64,000 nt of DNA from UBA1413 sp964552955 (GCA_964552955.1 CAZKIU010000005.1:1-64000), one strand, 5' to 3'; counted from the first letter of the stretch, positions 17,681 to 26,140 are shown. The notes: generated by a model from the sequence alone, not told the origin. Numbers and translations are program-made.

Positions 17681-17869
17681 CCGGGATCATTTCTTCCCGC
17701 CACTCTATCCGGGGNNNNNNNNNNNNNNNNNNNNNNNNNNNNNNNNNNNNNNNNNNNNNNNNNNNNNNNNNNNNNNNNNNNNNNNNNNNNNNNNNNNNNN
17801 NNNNNNNNNNNNNNCCGTCCATGGAGCCGCAATGACCGGGATCATTTCTTCCCGCCACTCTATCCGGGG
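17660..17869. other. assembly gap (100 N) flanked by an identical 55-base duplication
   Basis: 17715-17814 is exactly 100 N. The 55 bases before it (17660-17714) and the 55 bases after it (17815-17869) are identical, starting CCGTCCATGG. Overlapping contig ends of one k-mer length joined by a fixed-size placeholder would give this pattern. The true sequence probably runs straight through with one copy and no gap. Any frame read across the N run is artificial. Confidence 0.85.
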
Positions 17870-18055
17870 GCTGCTTCTTCCGGGGAGTGTTTTTCCTGGA
17901 ACCGGCCCATTCCGGAACCGCTTCATACTGAAACCGCTCCATCCCGGGACTGCTCTTTCCGGGAGTCTCGGTCCTTCCAGGGACCGGCCTTTCCGGGAGT
18001 CATCCTGCCCCCAGGCAGGCCACTCTTCCGGAACCCACCCGTTCCTGGATTTTTT
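17681..18055. repeat. degenerate 16-17 base tandem array
   Basis: About a dozen imperfect units with a consensus close to GAACCGCTCCATTCCGG span the gap flanks and continue to about 18050, e.g. AACCGGCCCATTCCGG, AACCGCTTCATACTGA, AACCGCTCCATCCCGG. No coding frame is credible. It fills the space between the DUF134 stop and the first nifX-like gene. Confidence 0.65.
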
Positions 18056-18084
18056 GTGAACCATTATTTGAAAAGGAAATATTT

Positions 18085-18405
18085 ATGAAAGTCGCTATCA
18101 CATCATCGGGAGACACTCTCTCCGCATTGGTCGACCGTCGCTTCGGCCGTTGCAGTTTTTTCGTCTTTTTCGATACGGAAACCGGGGAAACCGAATTTCT
18201 GGCCAATCCCAATATTGATCACCTGGAAGGAGCAGGAGTGGCTGCCGTCAGTCTCGTAGCTGAAAGGGGGGTCGGTAAGGTGGTCTCGGGTGAATTCGGG
18301 GCCAAGGTCAAAACCCTGTTTGACCAGTTGCATGTCCAGTTGATTTCACTCCCCAACCAGAACATGAGCATCGCTGAGGTCCTTGACATGCTCCGGAAAT
18401 CCTGA
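18085..18405 (+). CDS. NifX/dinitrogenase iron-molybdenum cofactor family protein
   Basis: 106 residues, one NifX/NafY-type RNase-H-like domain. It begins MKVAITSSGDTLSALVDRRFGRCSFFVFFD and contains GAGVAAVSLVAERGVGKVVSGEFG, both conserved in the family. Members bind Fe-S or FeMo-cofactor-like clusters, and most, as here, occur without nitrogenase. The short C-terminus (SIAEVLDMLRKS) carries no His cluster. A GAAAGGAAATATTT leader precedes the ATG. Confidence 0.88.
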   Translation: MKVAITSSGDTLSALVDRRFGRCSFFVFFDTETGETEFLANPNIDHLEGAGVAAVSLVAERGVGKVVSGEFGAKVKTLFDQLHVQLISLPNQNMSIAEVLDMLRKS

Positions 18406-18524
18406 GACCCCCCTTGACTTTAGTCTGATCTGTCTTGAATATCAGAGCTTTGCTTTAAATGTACAAAGGCAACTACATCGTGCTCTGAAAAAGTAATAGA
18501 GTGATTGTATTAATAATTTAAAAA

Positions 18525-18902
18525 ATGAAGAAGTGTATTGCTATTCCCCTGGAGCAGGGGGTTTTGTGTGCCCATTTTGGCCATTGTGAGACTTTTGCCA
18601 TCGTGGATGTCGTCGACGGGAAGGTCGCCAGTATGAAGGAAGTGACGCCGCCGGAACATGTGCCGGGGCTTTACCCCCGTTGGGTAGCCGGCTTCGGAGT
18701 TACTGACGTGATTGCCGGTGGCATGGGCCAGAAGGCGATTGATCTTTTTAATCAGCAGAACATCAATGCATTTGTAGGGGCTCCCATGGAGGGCCCCCGA
18801 GAGTTGGTTGAGGCATTTGTGGCAGGTCGGCTTACCCTGAATGCCAATTATTGTAATCATGATCATGATGATCATCAGCATGGTCATGGGCATGCCCACT
18901 GA
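18525..18902 (+). CDS. NifX-like protein with His-rich metal-binding tail
   Basis: 125 residues. The NifX-type domain is recognisable from IAIPLEQGVLCAHFGHCETFAIVDV and GVTDVIAGGMGQKAIDLFNQQNI. The last 16 residues are CNHDHDDHQHGHGHAH, a probable metal-binding tail. It is probably cotranscribed with the DUF134, NifX and ATPase genes around it, which suggests a scaffold or carrier for an Fe-S-type cofactor. Which metal or client it serves is unknown. Confidence 0.88.
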   Translation: MKKCIAIPLEQGVLCAHFGHCETFAIVDVVDGKVASMKEVTPPEHVPGLYPRWVAGFGVTDVIAGGMGQKAIDLFNQQNINAFVGAPMEGPRELVEAFVAGRLTLNANYCNHDHDDHQHGHGHAH

Positions 18903-19279
18903 TGAAGTATTCATGGTTGAATTCCGGTGAGCACATTCCCCCTCGACTTAGTCGAGACGAGGTAGGCGAACAAAGTAATATAGAAGTCCTTGACCGAATC
19001 GGATTCCCCGTCGGCTCTGCCGCGAGGGGCTCCAATTATGTAATCATAAGAAGACCAGTCATATGGATATAATAATTGGTGCACAGAATGAATCACTCTT
19101 TCGCAATAGCTTAAGTGTATAAAAGTCGCATGGTACTCCGATCACAAAACGGCATGAATATTTGCCCCATGCGAAACGGAGTTCGGCGCAGCAACGCGGA
19201 GCCAATTCCACGGGCGTGAAGCACTTAAACCGGCTACACAACCATATATAACTGATGAGTAATTTATTAACGAACAATT
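18903..19279. other. 377-base spacer: hairpins and first copy of the dispersed element
   Basis: The first part carries CTCGAC-TTA-GTCGAG (about 18945-18959) and a CCCC/GGGG-bounded hairpin near 19007-19030. The last 150 bases are the dispersed element described separately. No gene is supported; short reverse-strand frames here follow the repeat. Confidence 0.6.
19122..19277. repeat. dispersed intergenic element, copy 1
   Basis: Shares with 52237-52372 an inverted repeat TCGCATGG ... CCATGCGA (19126-19133, 19167-19174), the block CCACGGGCGTGAAGCAC and an AT-rich end with TTATTAAC. This copy has an extra stretch of about 30 bases after the inverted repeat. It ends directly before the first ferredoxin-ATPase gene. 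It could be a structured leader RNA or a small mobile repeat. Confidence 0.7.
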
Positions 19280-20197
19280 ATGCTATTGAAAAGTGCCTCC
19301 GCGAAGCCGGTTTCTGAACCTGCTCTGAGGATCGCCGTGGCCAGCGGAAAGGGGGGCACCGGGAAAACCATGGTCTCCACCAACCTGTTTTATACTCTTC
19401 TGAATGCACAAAACCCGGCATCGCTGGTGGATTGTGATGCAGAAGCCCCCAACGATCTTTTGTTTTTCAAAGGCCAGGAGGCCGGTTCCTTTGAGGTGAC
19501 CCAGATGGTGCCGGTCATTGACGCCGAACGATGTACCTATTGCGGCCGATGTCGTGATTATTGCCATTACAACGCCATTTTCATCCTTTCGCTGGTGCCG
19601 ATGATCAGGGTGATGGAGGAGTTATGCCATGGATGCGGGGCCTGTTCTGTCGCTTGTCGCTACAGTGCCATCACCGAAAAGGAGGTCTCCCTGGGCAGGG
19701 TGAGCCGCATGGTGGTTTCCGCGGGTTATCCCGTAATAGAAGCCCGCATGAATGAGGGGGTTTATTCCCCGGTACCGGTGATTAAGGAAGCCATCAGGGA
19801 AGCCGGTACAGAGGGGATCATTCTCCTGGATGCTCCTCCGGGGACCTCCTGTTCCTTTATCCAGACTGTGAGCCGGGCCGATTACGTTGTGTTGGTGACC
19901 GAACCTACGCCATTCGGACTCAGTGATCTGCGCCAGTCTGTGGAGACCCTCAAGACCATCGGCAAGCCCTGTGGGGTGGTGGTGAACAGGGCCGGATTGG
20001 GCCACCGGGAGGTGTATGATTATCTTGCCGTAGAGCAAATCCCTCTCCTCATGGAGATCCCCTTTGACAGGGAGCTGGCGGCCTTCTATGCCCGGGGCAA
20101 GGTGGCATCCGCCGAAAGTCCGCTCTGGAGGGAGAAATTCAACTTATTGTTAACCAATATCCTGAGCCATAATGGAAATAGCCGTCATCAGCGGTAA
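19280..20197 (+). CDS. MinD/Mrp-family ATPase with inserted 2[4Fe-4S] ferredoxin domain (first)
   Basis: 305 residues. The deviant Walker A of ParA/Mrp proteins reads SGKGGTGKT (22-30). A ferredoxin insert at about 77-130 holds two full cluster motifs, CTYCGRCRDYC and CHGCGACSVAC. The ATPase core resumes with GIILLDAPPGTSCSFIQTV (Walker B side). Such paired ATPases lie with NifX-like and DUF134 genes in anaerobes and are presumed Fe-S cluster loading or carrier proteins. The 3' end overlaps the next gene by 26 bases, so translation is coupled. Confidence 0.92.
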   Translation: MLLKSASAKPVSEPALRIAVASGKGGTGKTMVSTNLFYTLLNAQNPASLVDCDAEAPNDLLFFKGQEAGSFEVTQMVPVIDAERCTYCGRCRDYCHYNAIFILSLVPMIRVMEELCHGCGACSVACRYSAITEKEVSLGRVSRMVVSAGYPVIEARMNEGVYSPVPVIKEAIREAGTEGIILLDAPPGTSCSFIQTVSRADYVVLVTEPTPFGLSDLRQSVETLKTIGKPCGVVVNRAGLGHREVYDYLAVEQIPLLMEIPFDRELAAFYARGKVASAESPLWREKFNLLLTNILSHNGNSRHQR

Positions 20198-21053
20198 GGG
20201 AGGAACCGGTAAATCCAGCATCACGGCTGCCTTTGCCGCACTGGGCCGCCAGGTGGTGTTGGCCGACTGCGATGTAGATGCCGCTAACCTCTATCTGCTT
20301 TTCAACCCCAGCCATGAGGAAGAGCAGGTTTATATCTCGGGACAGAAAGCGGTCATTGACGCCACGGTGTGTACTTCCTGCGGAGTATGTATCGGTTATT
20401 GCCGTTTTGATGCCATCACTGACCACGAGGGGAGGGTAGAGATTTCGGAAACGGCCTGTGACGGCTGCCACCTCTGTGCCCGGGTGTGTCCTGAAAAGGC
20501 TATTGCCATGGTCGACAGTGACCGCAGCCGCATGGTGGCCGGTGACTTCCGCTACGGGAAAATGGTGTATGGCCGCCTGGCTCCAGGCGAGGAAAACTCG
20601 GGTAAACTGGTCAATATGGTCAGGGCAAAGGCGGCCGAGTTATCGGTGGCCTTGTTGGAGAAGGGCTACCAGCCCGTCATCCTGCTCGATGGTCCTCCCG
20701 GCATCGGGTGCCCGGTCATTTCTACTATCACTGGGGTCGACCATGTGGTCATCGTTACGGAACCTTCCCTTTCTGGGTTACATGATCTACAGAGAGCAGC
20801 TACCGTGGCCCGGGGGATGAATCGCCCCATCTCGGTAGTTCTCAACAAATGGGATCTCCACCCCGGCCTCAGCGACCAGATTACCGCATGGTGCCGCGAT
20901 CAAGGCATTGGAATTGCCGGGCGCATCCCCTTTTCTGAAGTGGTCGTGGAGGCGATGGTCAGGGGACTGGCTGTTACGGAATATGCTCCGGGCCACCAGG
21001 TCAGTCAGGCTATCAGCATGATCTATAAGCTCCTAACAGGAGAAAAGGGCTGA
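20172..21053 (+). CDS. MinD/Mrp-family ATPase with inserted 2[4Fe-4S] ferredoxin domain (second)
   Basis: 293 residues, a paralogue of the gene it overlaps. It starts MEIAVISGKGGTGKSS (Walker A 8-15), carries CTSCGVCIGYC and CDGCHLCARVC clusters at about 65-110, and has ILLDGPPGIGCPVISTITG as the switch region. The two ATPases probably act as a heterodimer or pair. The order DUF134, NifX, NifX, ATPase, ATPase is a recurrent anaerobe arrangement; biochemical clients are not established. Confidence 0.92.
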   Translation: MEIAVISGKGGTGKSSITAAFAALGRQVVLADCDVDAANLYLLFNPSHEEEQVYISGQKAVIDATVCTSCGVCIGYCRFDAITDHEGRVEISETACDGCHLCARVCPEKAIAMVDSDRSRMVAGDFRYGKMVYGRLAPGEENSGKLVNMVRAKAAELSVALLEKGYQPVILLDGPPGIGCPVISTITGVDHVVIVTEPSLSGLHDLQRAATVARGMNRPISVVLNKWDLHPGLSDQITAWCRDQGIGIAGRIPFSEVVVEAMVRGLAVTEYAPGHQVSQAISMIYKLLTGEKG

Positions 21054-21141
21054 GATTCCAGCCATAAAGCACGAACCTGGCGGGCTGACAGCTTTGCGAT
21101 AATTGAATAGATTTGATAATAAACAAAAAAATGAAAGTAAA

Positions 21142-22497
21142 ATGAAAACTGATGTATTAGTTATTGGAGGAAGTGCCGCAGGCATGGTCGCCGCCCTGAC
21201 GGGCAAAGCCAATTGGCCTGAGAAGAGTTTTACCCTGATCAAGAAGCAAAAGGAGATGATGGTTCCTTGCGGGATTCCCTACATTTTCGGAACACTGGAA
21301 AGTTCCAACCAGAACATCATGCCGGTTGACGTCATGATGGAAAAAAGCGGGATCACCTCCCTGGTCGATGAGGTGACTTCCATCAACAAAGATACCAAAA
21401 CGGTGACCACTGCCGGCGGTGAGGTCATTGAATACGACAAGCTGGTCATCACCACAGGCTCTACGCCCTATAAGGCTAAATGGCTCAAGGGAAATGACAA
21501 GGGAAATGTTTTCGTGATTCCCAAAGATAAGGTTTACCTTGATGAAATGGCCGCCAAACTGAAGGATTGCAAAAAAGTGGTGGTCATTGGTGCCGGTTTT
21601 ATCGGAGTAGAGTTTTCCGACGAACTCAACAAGCGGGGTCATGCGGTGACCTTGGTAGAAAAGCTGCCCAACATTCTTTCCCTGGCCTTTGATGTGGAAC
21701 TCTCGGGCAGAATTGAGGAACTGCTTACAAAAAGGGGGGTCAAACTGGTTACCGGCAATGGGATCAGCGAAGTGCTGGGCGAAGAGAAGGTGACGGCTGT
21801 CAGGCTTGAAAACGGGGACGAACTGGAAGCCGATGCGGTCATTCTCTCCATGGGATACAAACCCAACACGAAATTAGCCCGCGAAGCCGGAATCATGGTC
21901 GATGACAGTGGCTTTATCGTGGTCGATGAGTTCATGCGAACGCCCACTCCCGATGTATTTGCTGCCGGGGATTGTGCCCAGAAGCGTGATTTCATCACCC
22001 GCCGCAGGGTTCCCACGATGCTGGCCTCCACGGCTTGTGCCGAAGCCCGTATAGCCGGGATGAACCTTTTTAATATTCATGTGGTGAAGACCTTCAGCGG
22101 AACCATAGCCATTTACTCCACCGCCATTGATAATGTAGGGTTCGGCACCGCTGGAATCACCGAAGCCCGGGCTGAATTGGAGGGTATTGCCACCTATACG
22201 GGTCTCTTCGAAGGCATCGACCGGCACCCCGGAAATCTCCCCGGTACTCATAAACAACTGGTAAAGCTGATCACGGCCAAATACTCAGGGGTGATCATCG
22301 GCGGAGAAGTCATCGGCGGCGAGAGCGCCGGTGAACTGACCAACGTGATCGGACTGGCCATCGAAAACCGCATGACCGTCAACTCGCTCCTGGCTTCCCA
22401 GATCGGAACCCATCCCTGCCTGACGGCTTCCCCTGCTGCCTATCCCCTGATCAAAGCGGCCGAAATCATCGCCGCTAAAATGAGAAAAAACGGCTGA
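21142..22497 (+). CDS. FAD-dependent pyridine nucleotide-disulfide oxidoreductase (CoA-disulfide reductase/NADH oxidase type)
   Basis: 451 residues from MKTDVLVIGGSAAGM; an upstream in-frame ATG 13 codons earlier lies in poor context. It has the FAD motif GGSAAG (9-14) and a redox Cys in VPCGIPY (C43), the single-cysteine position of CoA-disulfide reductases and H2O-forming NADH oxidases. The NAD(P)H motif VVIGAGFIGVEF, then AAGDCAQ and a C-terminal dimerisation domain follow. It comes after the Fe-S ATPases by 88 bases and is closed by a strong terminator. CoA-disulfide, polysulfide and O2 are all possible acceptors. Confidence 0.88.
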   Translation: MKTDVLVIGGSAAGMVAALTGKANWPEKSFTLIKKQKEMMVPCGIPYIFGTLESSNQNIMPVDVMMEKSGITSLVDEVTSINKDTKTVTTAGGEVIEYDKLVITTGSTPYKAKWLKGNDKGNVFVIPKDKVYLDEMAAKLKDCKKVVVIGAGFIGVEFSDELNKRGHAVTLVEKLPNILSLAFDVELSGRIEELLTKRGVKLVTGNGISEVLGEEKVTAVRLENGDELEADAVILSMGYKPNTKLAREAGIMVDDSGFIVVDEFMRTPTPDVFAAGDCAQKRDFITRRRVPTMLASTACAEARIAGMNLFNIHVVKTFSGTIAIYSTAIDNVGFGTAGITEARAELEGIATYTGLFEGIDRHPGNLPGTHKQLVKLITAKYSGVIIGGEVIGGESAGELTNVIGLAIENRMTVNSLLASQIGTHPCLTASPAAYPLIKAAEIIAAKMRKNG

Positions 22498-22560
22498 CAA
22501 CCGCTACATTCCTTTCCCCTGTGAGAAACCCTTCGATTCGTTTCTCTTCAGTAATCACGC

Positions 22561-22597
22561 AAAACGCCGGTGGAAGAAGTCTCCACCGGCGTTTTTA
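22561..22597. terminator. strong hairpin terminator after the flavoprotein
   Basis: AAAACGCCGGTGGA pairs perfectly with TCCACCGGCGTTTT around AGAAGTC, followed by a T-run. The A-run on the other side would also stop the small reverse-strand gene that ends at 22634. Confidence 0.92.
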
Positions 22598-22633
22598 CTT
22601 TGAAGGTCAGTTCCGGAATTATCCGGCCACGCC

Positions 22634-22903
22634 TTAACGCGACTGCCCCTGATTCCCTTTGCTTGCCGGGGTGCCAGAATCCCTGACACTGTCGCTGACC
22701 GCTTTCTTTTCTGTTTCCGGTTTTTTCTGGTCGCTTCCTCCCTTATTGAAGAAATAAGCCCGGTCGGGTTTATCTTCACGGAGAGGAGGGGCCTGGATCA
22801 CTGTCCTGACCGGTACCGCTACCCGCTTAATGAGTTCGACAGTCTGTCCCAGTTTGAGCCCCAAAAGATAAAAGAATGACGAAAAAAGAATAACTGTTCT
22901 CAT
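22634..22903 (-). CDS. small membrane-anchored or secreted hypothetical protein
   Basis: 89 residues: a hydrophobic N-terminal segment (about residues 4-20), a short basic middle and a Lys/Glu/Ser-rich disordered tail. I do not recognise it. It is supported by its position, ending just before a bidirectional terminator and facing away from rimO, and by the signal-like N-terminus. It could still be a chance frame. Confidence 0.4.
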   Translation of the reverse strand: MRTVILFSSFFYLLGLKLGQTVELIKRVAVPVRTVIQAPPLREDKPDRAYFFNKGGSDQKKPETEKKAVSDSVRDSGTPASKGNQGQSR

Positions 22904-23073
22904 GGCTTAATAGATCAATTTCGGAACGAATGTACAGCAGCACGATTCGTTTTTGGAACAGGAATCGGTGAATAGCCCCTTTTATTCCGGTGAAAGGGGG
23001 TTTCCTACCGCCGACAAGCTTAAAGGTAGGGTTTATTTCTCCCGCGACGGATGGGCAGGTCGGTCAACTTTTA

Positions 23074-23081
23074 TAATTTTG
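23074..23081 (+). promoter_or_regulatory. -7 box upstream of rimO
   Basis: TAATTTTG, 22 bases before the rimO ATG, followed by GGCGCAAAATTA. The upstream -33 word is not evident. Confidence 0.4.
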
Positions 23082-23103
23082 GCGCAAAATTAAGATTGGG
23101 ATA

Positions 23104-24408
23104 ATGAAAGAGAAGATCAAGAAGGTCAACGTCATCACCATGGGATGTTCCAAGAATCTGGTCGATTCCGAAGTGTTGCTCAGCCAGCTCGAAAGGGGGC
23201 AGTGGGAAGTAAGTCACGAGGCTTCAGGGGGGGGCTTTGATGCGGTGATCATCAACACGTGCGGCTTCATCCACGATGCCAAACAGGAGTCTATCGACAT
23301 GATCCTGGAGTATGCCGATGCCAAAGAACGGGGTGACATTGGCAAGCTCTACGTGATGGGATGCCTCTCGGAACGTTATCGCGCTGAACTGGAGCAGGAG
23401 ATTCCGGAGGTGGACCGCTTTTTCGGGAAGTTTGACCTGAAAGCCATCGCTAATGAGTTGCAAGTGGCGCTTCAGCCCGAAACCATCTATCAGCGCAAGA
23501 TCACCACCCCATCGCACTATGCCTACCTGAAAGTCTCGGAAGGGTGCAACCGTTTCTGTGGTTTCTGTGCGATTCCCATGATGACTGGCTGTTTAACCTC
23601 CCGCCCGTTGGAAGAATTGGTCAGGGAAGCCCGCTACCTGGCTTCCCGGGGAGTGAAGGAGCTGCTCCTGATCGCCCAGGAACTCTCCTCCTATGGAAAA
23701 GATCTCTATGGCACCGCACGCCTATCCGACCTCGTCAATGCCATCTCTGAAATTGATGGGATCGAATGGGTCAGACTGCACTATTTCTACCCTTCTGATT
23801 TTCCTTATGACATCCTGCAGGTCATGCGGGAGAACAAAAAAGTGGTCCCTTACCTTGACCTGCCCCTGCAGCATATTACCGATCCGATGCTTAAAAGAAT
23901 GCGCCGTCATACCACCCGGCAGGAGACGGAACAACTGCTCAGGACCGTCAGGGCGGAGGTCCCCGGAACGGCGATCCGAACCACCTTGCTGGTGGGCTAC
24001 CCCGGCGAAACGGAGGAAGATTTCAATGAACTGCTGCAGTTTGTTGAAGAACAGCGCTTTGACCGGCTGGGCGTTTTCCCCTATTCCCATGAGGAGGGCA
24101 CCTTTGCCTACCGCCAATACCAGGATGATGTTCCGGAAGAGATCAAACAGTCCAGAGTGGCCCGGATCATGGAACTCCAGGAGCAGATCTCGGCCGAACT
24201 CAACCAGGATAAGGTGGGGTTGAAGCTCACCGTCCTCATCGACCGCAAGGAAGGAGAGTACTTCGTTGGCCGCACCCGCTTCGACTCCCCGGAAGTCGAC
24301 GGCGAAGTCTTTGTCTCCTCTGAACGCGAACTCACCCCGGGAGACTTCGTCAGGGTCAGAATGACCGGCGCCGATACCCATGACCTCTTCGGAATATCGG
24401 AATCTTGA
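23104..24408 (+). CDS. rimO: ribosomal protein S12 methylthiotransferase
   Basis: 434 residues, the usual RimO length. It methylthiolates Asp-88 of ribosomal protein S12 by radical SAM chemistry. The N-terminal UPF0004 domain shows its three cluster cysteines in GCSKNLVDSE, NTCGFI and GCLSERY. The radical SAM motif is CNRFCGFC (C-x3-C-x2-C), followed by the barrel and a C-terminal TRAM domain. The final codons, Glu-Ser-stop, lie inside the GAATCTTGA repeat unit that begins the next spacer. Confidence 0.96.
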   Translation: MKEKIKKVNVITMGCSKNLVDSEVLLSQLERGQWEVSHEASGGGFDAVIINTCGFIHDAKQESIDMILEYADAKERGDIGKLYVMGCLSERYRAELEQEIPEVDRFFGKFDLKAIANELQVALQPETIYQRKITTPSHYAYLKVSEGCNRFCGFCAIPMMTGCLTSRPLEELVREARYLASRGVKELLLIAQELSSYGKDLYGTARLSDLVNAISEIDGIEWVRLHYFYPSDFPYDILQVMRENKKVVPYLDLPLQHITDPMLKRMRRHTTRQETEQLLRTVRAEVPGTAIRTTLLVGYPGETEEDFNELLQFVEEQRFDRLGVFPYSHEEGTFAYRQYQDDVPEEIKQSRVARIMELQEQISAELNQDKVGLKLTVLIDRKEGEYFVGRTRFDSPEVDGEVFVSSERELTPGDFVRVRMTGADTHDLFGISES

Positions 24409-24505
24409 ATGCCGGAATCTTGAAGGTCAGAATAGTCTGGAATCTGGAATCTGGAGTTTTCCGGACTACGCCGGGACTCCGCTTCGCTAGTAGGTCTTAC
24501 ATGAC
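24400..24505. repeat. GANTC-type repeat spacer between rimO and the DUF5698 gene
   Basis: GAATC/GAGTY units spaced mostly by 7 bases surround a diverged copy (24464-24497) of the 33-base element seen at 1287 and 63637. The rimO stop TGA is part of the first unit. No terminator hairpin is obvious between the two convergent genes. Confidence 0.65.
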
Positions 24506-24523
24506 TGAATAATCTCAGACGGG

Positions 24524-25099
24524 TTATTTGCCCAGGCGCCAGCGGTTGCCCTCTTTGATGGGGAAAATGCCCTGACTGACAAATTTTACATCTTCGATGG
24601 TATAGAACGCTTTGGGGTTATAGCTGCGGATGATCTCTTCGACGGTGGCGATTTCCGACCTTTTGATAATTGTATGGATGATGCTGACATTTTCTGTTCC
24701 TCCCATGGCGGGGTGGTGGGTAATGCCATAGCCGGCGACCCTCAGTGCTTCTATGAGTTGAGAGGCCTCCTTGCGGGTGATGATTTGTATTTTAACGATA
24801 CCCATGGCCAGTTTCTCCTCCAGGAGGAGGCCCACCAGGTTCCCGGTAGCGAAACCGCCCGCATACCCCACGTAACAAAGCCAGTTGTCGAGGTTCTGTA
24901 CCACCTTACTCATAGTGATGATCCAGATGAGCACTTCGAAGAAGCCCATCAAGGGGGCCCAGAACTTCTGTCCCTTGGCCACCATGACGATGCGCATAGT
25001 GCCGATGGTCACGTCACAGATGCGCGCCAGGAAGATCAGTAAGGGCAGAATAAGGTAGGTGAATAGTCCGCTGTCGTAAAATGCCTGCAGATCTGTCAT
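24524..25099 (-). CDS. DUF5698/DUF2179 (UPF0316) membrane protein
   Basis: 191 residues. Three hydrophobic segments fill about residues 10-90 (FLARICDVTIGTMRIVMVAKG is the typical first loop), followed by a soluble DUF2179-like domain with two alternating strand-helix units (GIVKIQIITRKEASQLIEAL, then NVSIIHTIIKRSEIATVEEII). This family resembles YitT without its second half and may bind a small ligand; function unknown. It is transcribed after the metallopeptidase remnant. Confidence 0.85.
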   Translation of the reverse strand: MTDLQAFYDSGLFTYLILPLLIFLARICDVTIGTMRIVMVAKGQKFWAPLMGFFEVLIWIITMSKVVQNLDNWLCYVGYAGGFATGNLVGLLLEEKLAMGIVKIQIITRKEASQLIEALRVAGYGITHHPAMGGTENVSIIHTIIKRSEIATVEEIIRSYNPKAFYTIEDVKFVSQGIFPIKEGNRWRLGK

Positions 25100-25151
25100 G
25101 TAAGTCGTTGTTTTGTTAAGAGTGCTTTCTGGTCAGGGGGGGGCACCCTGG

Positions 25152-26002
25152 TTAAAGGACCACGTTCTGGCTGAAGGTGTCGCCCTGTTTGATGTCGCCG
25201 GTGCGGATGCCGTTGGCGAGCCAGTTTTTCCTCTGCTGGCTGGTGCCATGGGTAAAGGAGTCGGGGACCACGTAGCCCTGTGTTTTCATTTGGATGCGGT
25301 CGTCGCCCACGGCGGAGGCGGCATTAAGGGCTTCCTCGAGGTCGCCCTCTTCCAGGAAGTTGAACATCTTCTGACCATGATGGATCCACACGCCGGCAAA
25401 AAAGTCGGCCTGGAGTTCGAGCCGAACCGTCAGTTCGTTGGCTTGATCCTGGCTGCGTGCCGACTGCTGGGCGCGTTGCACTTCTTCCATGGTTCCCATC
25501 AGGAGCTGAACGTGGTGGCCTACCTCGTGGGCGATGATGTATGCCACGGCGAAATCGCCGGTGGCCCCCAGTTTACGCTGTAATGCCTCCAGATAATCAA
25601 GGTCGAGGTATACTTTTTCATCACCAGGGCAGTAGAAGGGCCCTGTGGCAGCCTGGGCATAACCGCAGGCCGAACTGACAACACCAACTTGGGCTCCCGG
25701 TAGGTCGCCCCGTATTCTCTGAAGATTTTCTTCCACACCTCTTCGGTGTCGGCCAGCACTACACTCACAAACTCGGTCATCTCCTGCTCCTGCTCGGTGA
25801 GGACGGCCTCCCCGGAGGTGGTTTCCGTCTGACCCTGATTGGACATCCGCAAGACATCCATGGGGTTGCCTCCCAGCAGATAAACGACCAGGGCGATGGC
25901 CAGGGTTCCGATCAATCCTCCCTTGAGGCCAATAGACCGGCCACTGCTGCTGCCCCGCATATCCTCCACATTGGTGCTTTGCCTTCTGCCTTTGAACTTC
26001 AT
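25152..26002 (-). pseudogene. neutral zinc metallopeptidase (YpfJ/KPN_02809 family), single-base frameshift
   Basis: Two overlapping frames together make one family member. The first, from MKFKGRRQSTNVEDMRGSS, has the conserved N-terminus, a transmembrane segment and REYGATYREPKLVL. The second resumes with SSACGYAQAATGPFYCPGD, then AYIIAHEVGHHVQ (HExxH zinc site). Adding one A next to 25678 on the plus strand would restore the expected LVLFSSACG junction, so one base is missing there. The rest is intact, including the C-terminal residues, so this is either a recent inactivation or an assembly error. A functional gene would encode about 280 residues, a membrane-anchored protease of unknown substrate. 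Confidence 0.88.
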
Positions 26003-26140
26003 AGTGCTTTTGTATTACTGGGTGATTAATTCATGAAACTATTATTGGATCACGAATTTGACAAATGCCAGTTTATCCCCGACAGCTTTTTTAAGGGTAC
26101 CGGCTTGTATTGATGGTGATTAACAAATGTACTTTTTTTT

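Noticed and set aside
17611..18064. Open frames reading through the N run
   Set aside because: They exist only because N codons are not stops; the gap is probably an artefact.
18085..18902. Nitrogen fixation genes
   Set aside because: NifX-like domains occur widely without nitrogenase; no nifHDK, nifB or nifEN is present in the window.
19122..19277. Known riboswitch class (TPP, cobalamin, Moco, SAM) in the dispersed element
   Set aside because: None of the conserved boxes I remember for these classes is readable; kept only as an unassigned repeated element.
18085..19277. Reverse-strand short frames over the dispersed element giving similar peptides in both copies
   Set aside because: The similarity is explained by the nucleotide repeat; frames are short, lack start signals and differ in frame-preserving features.
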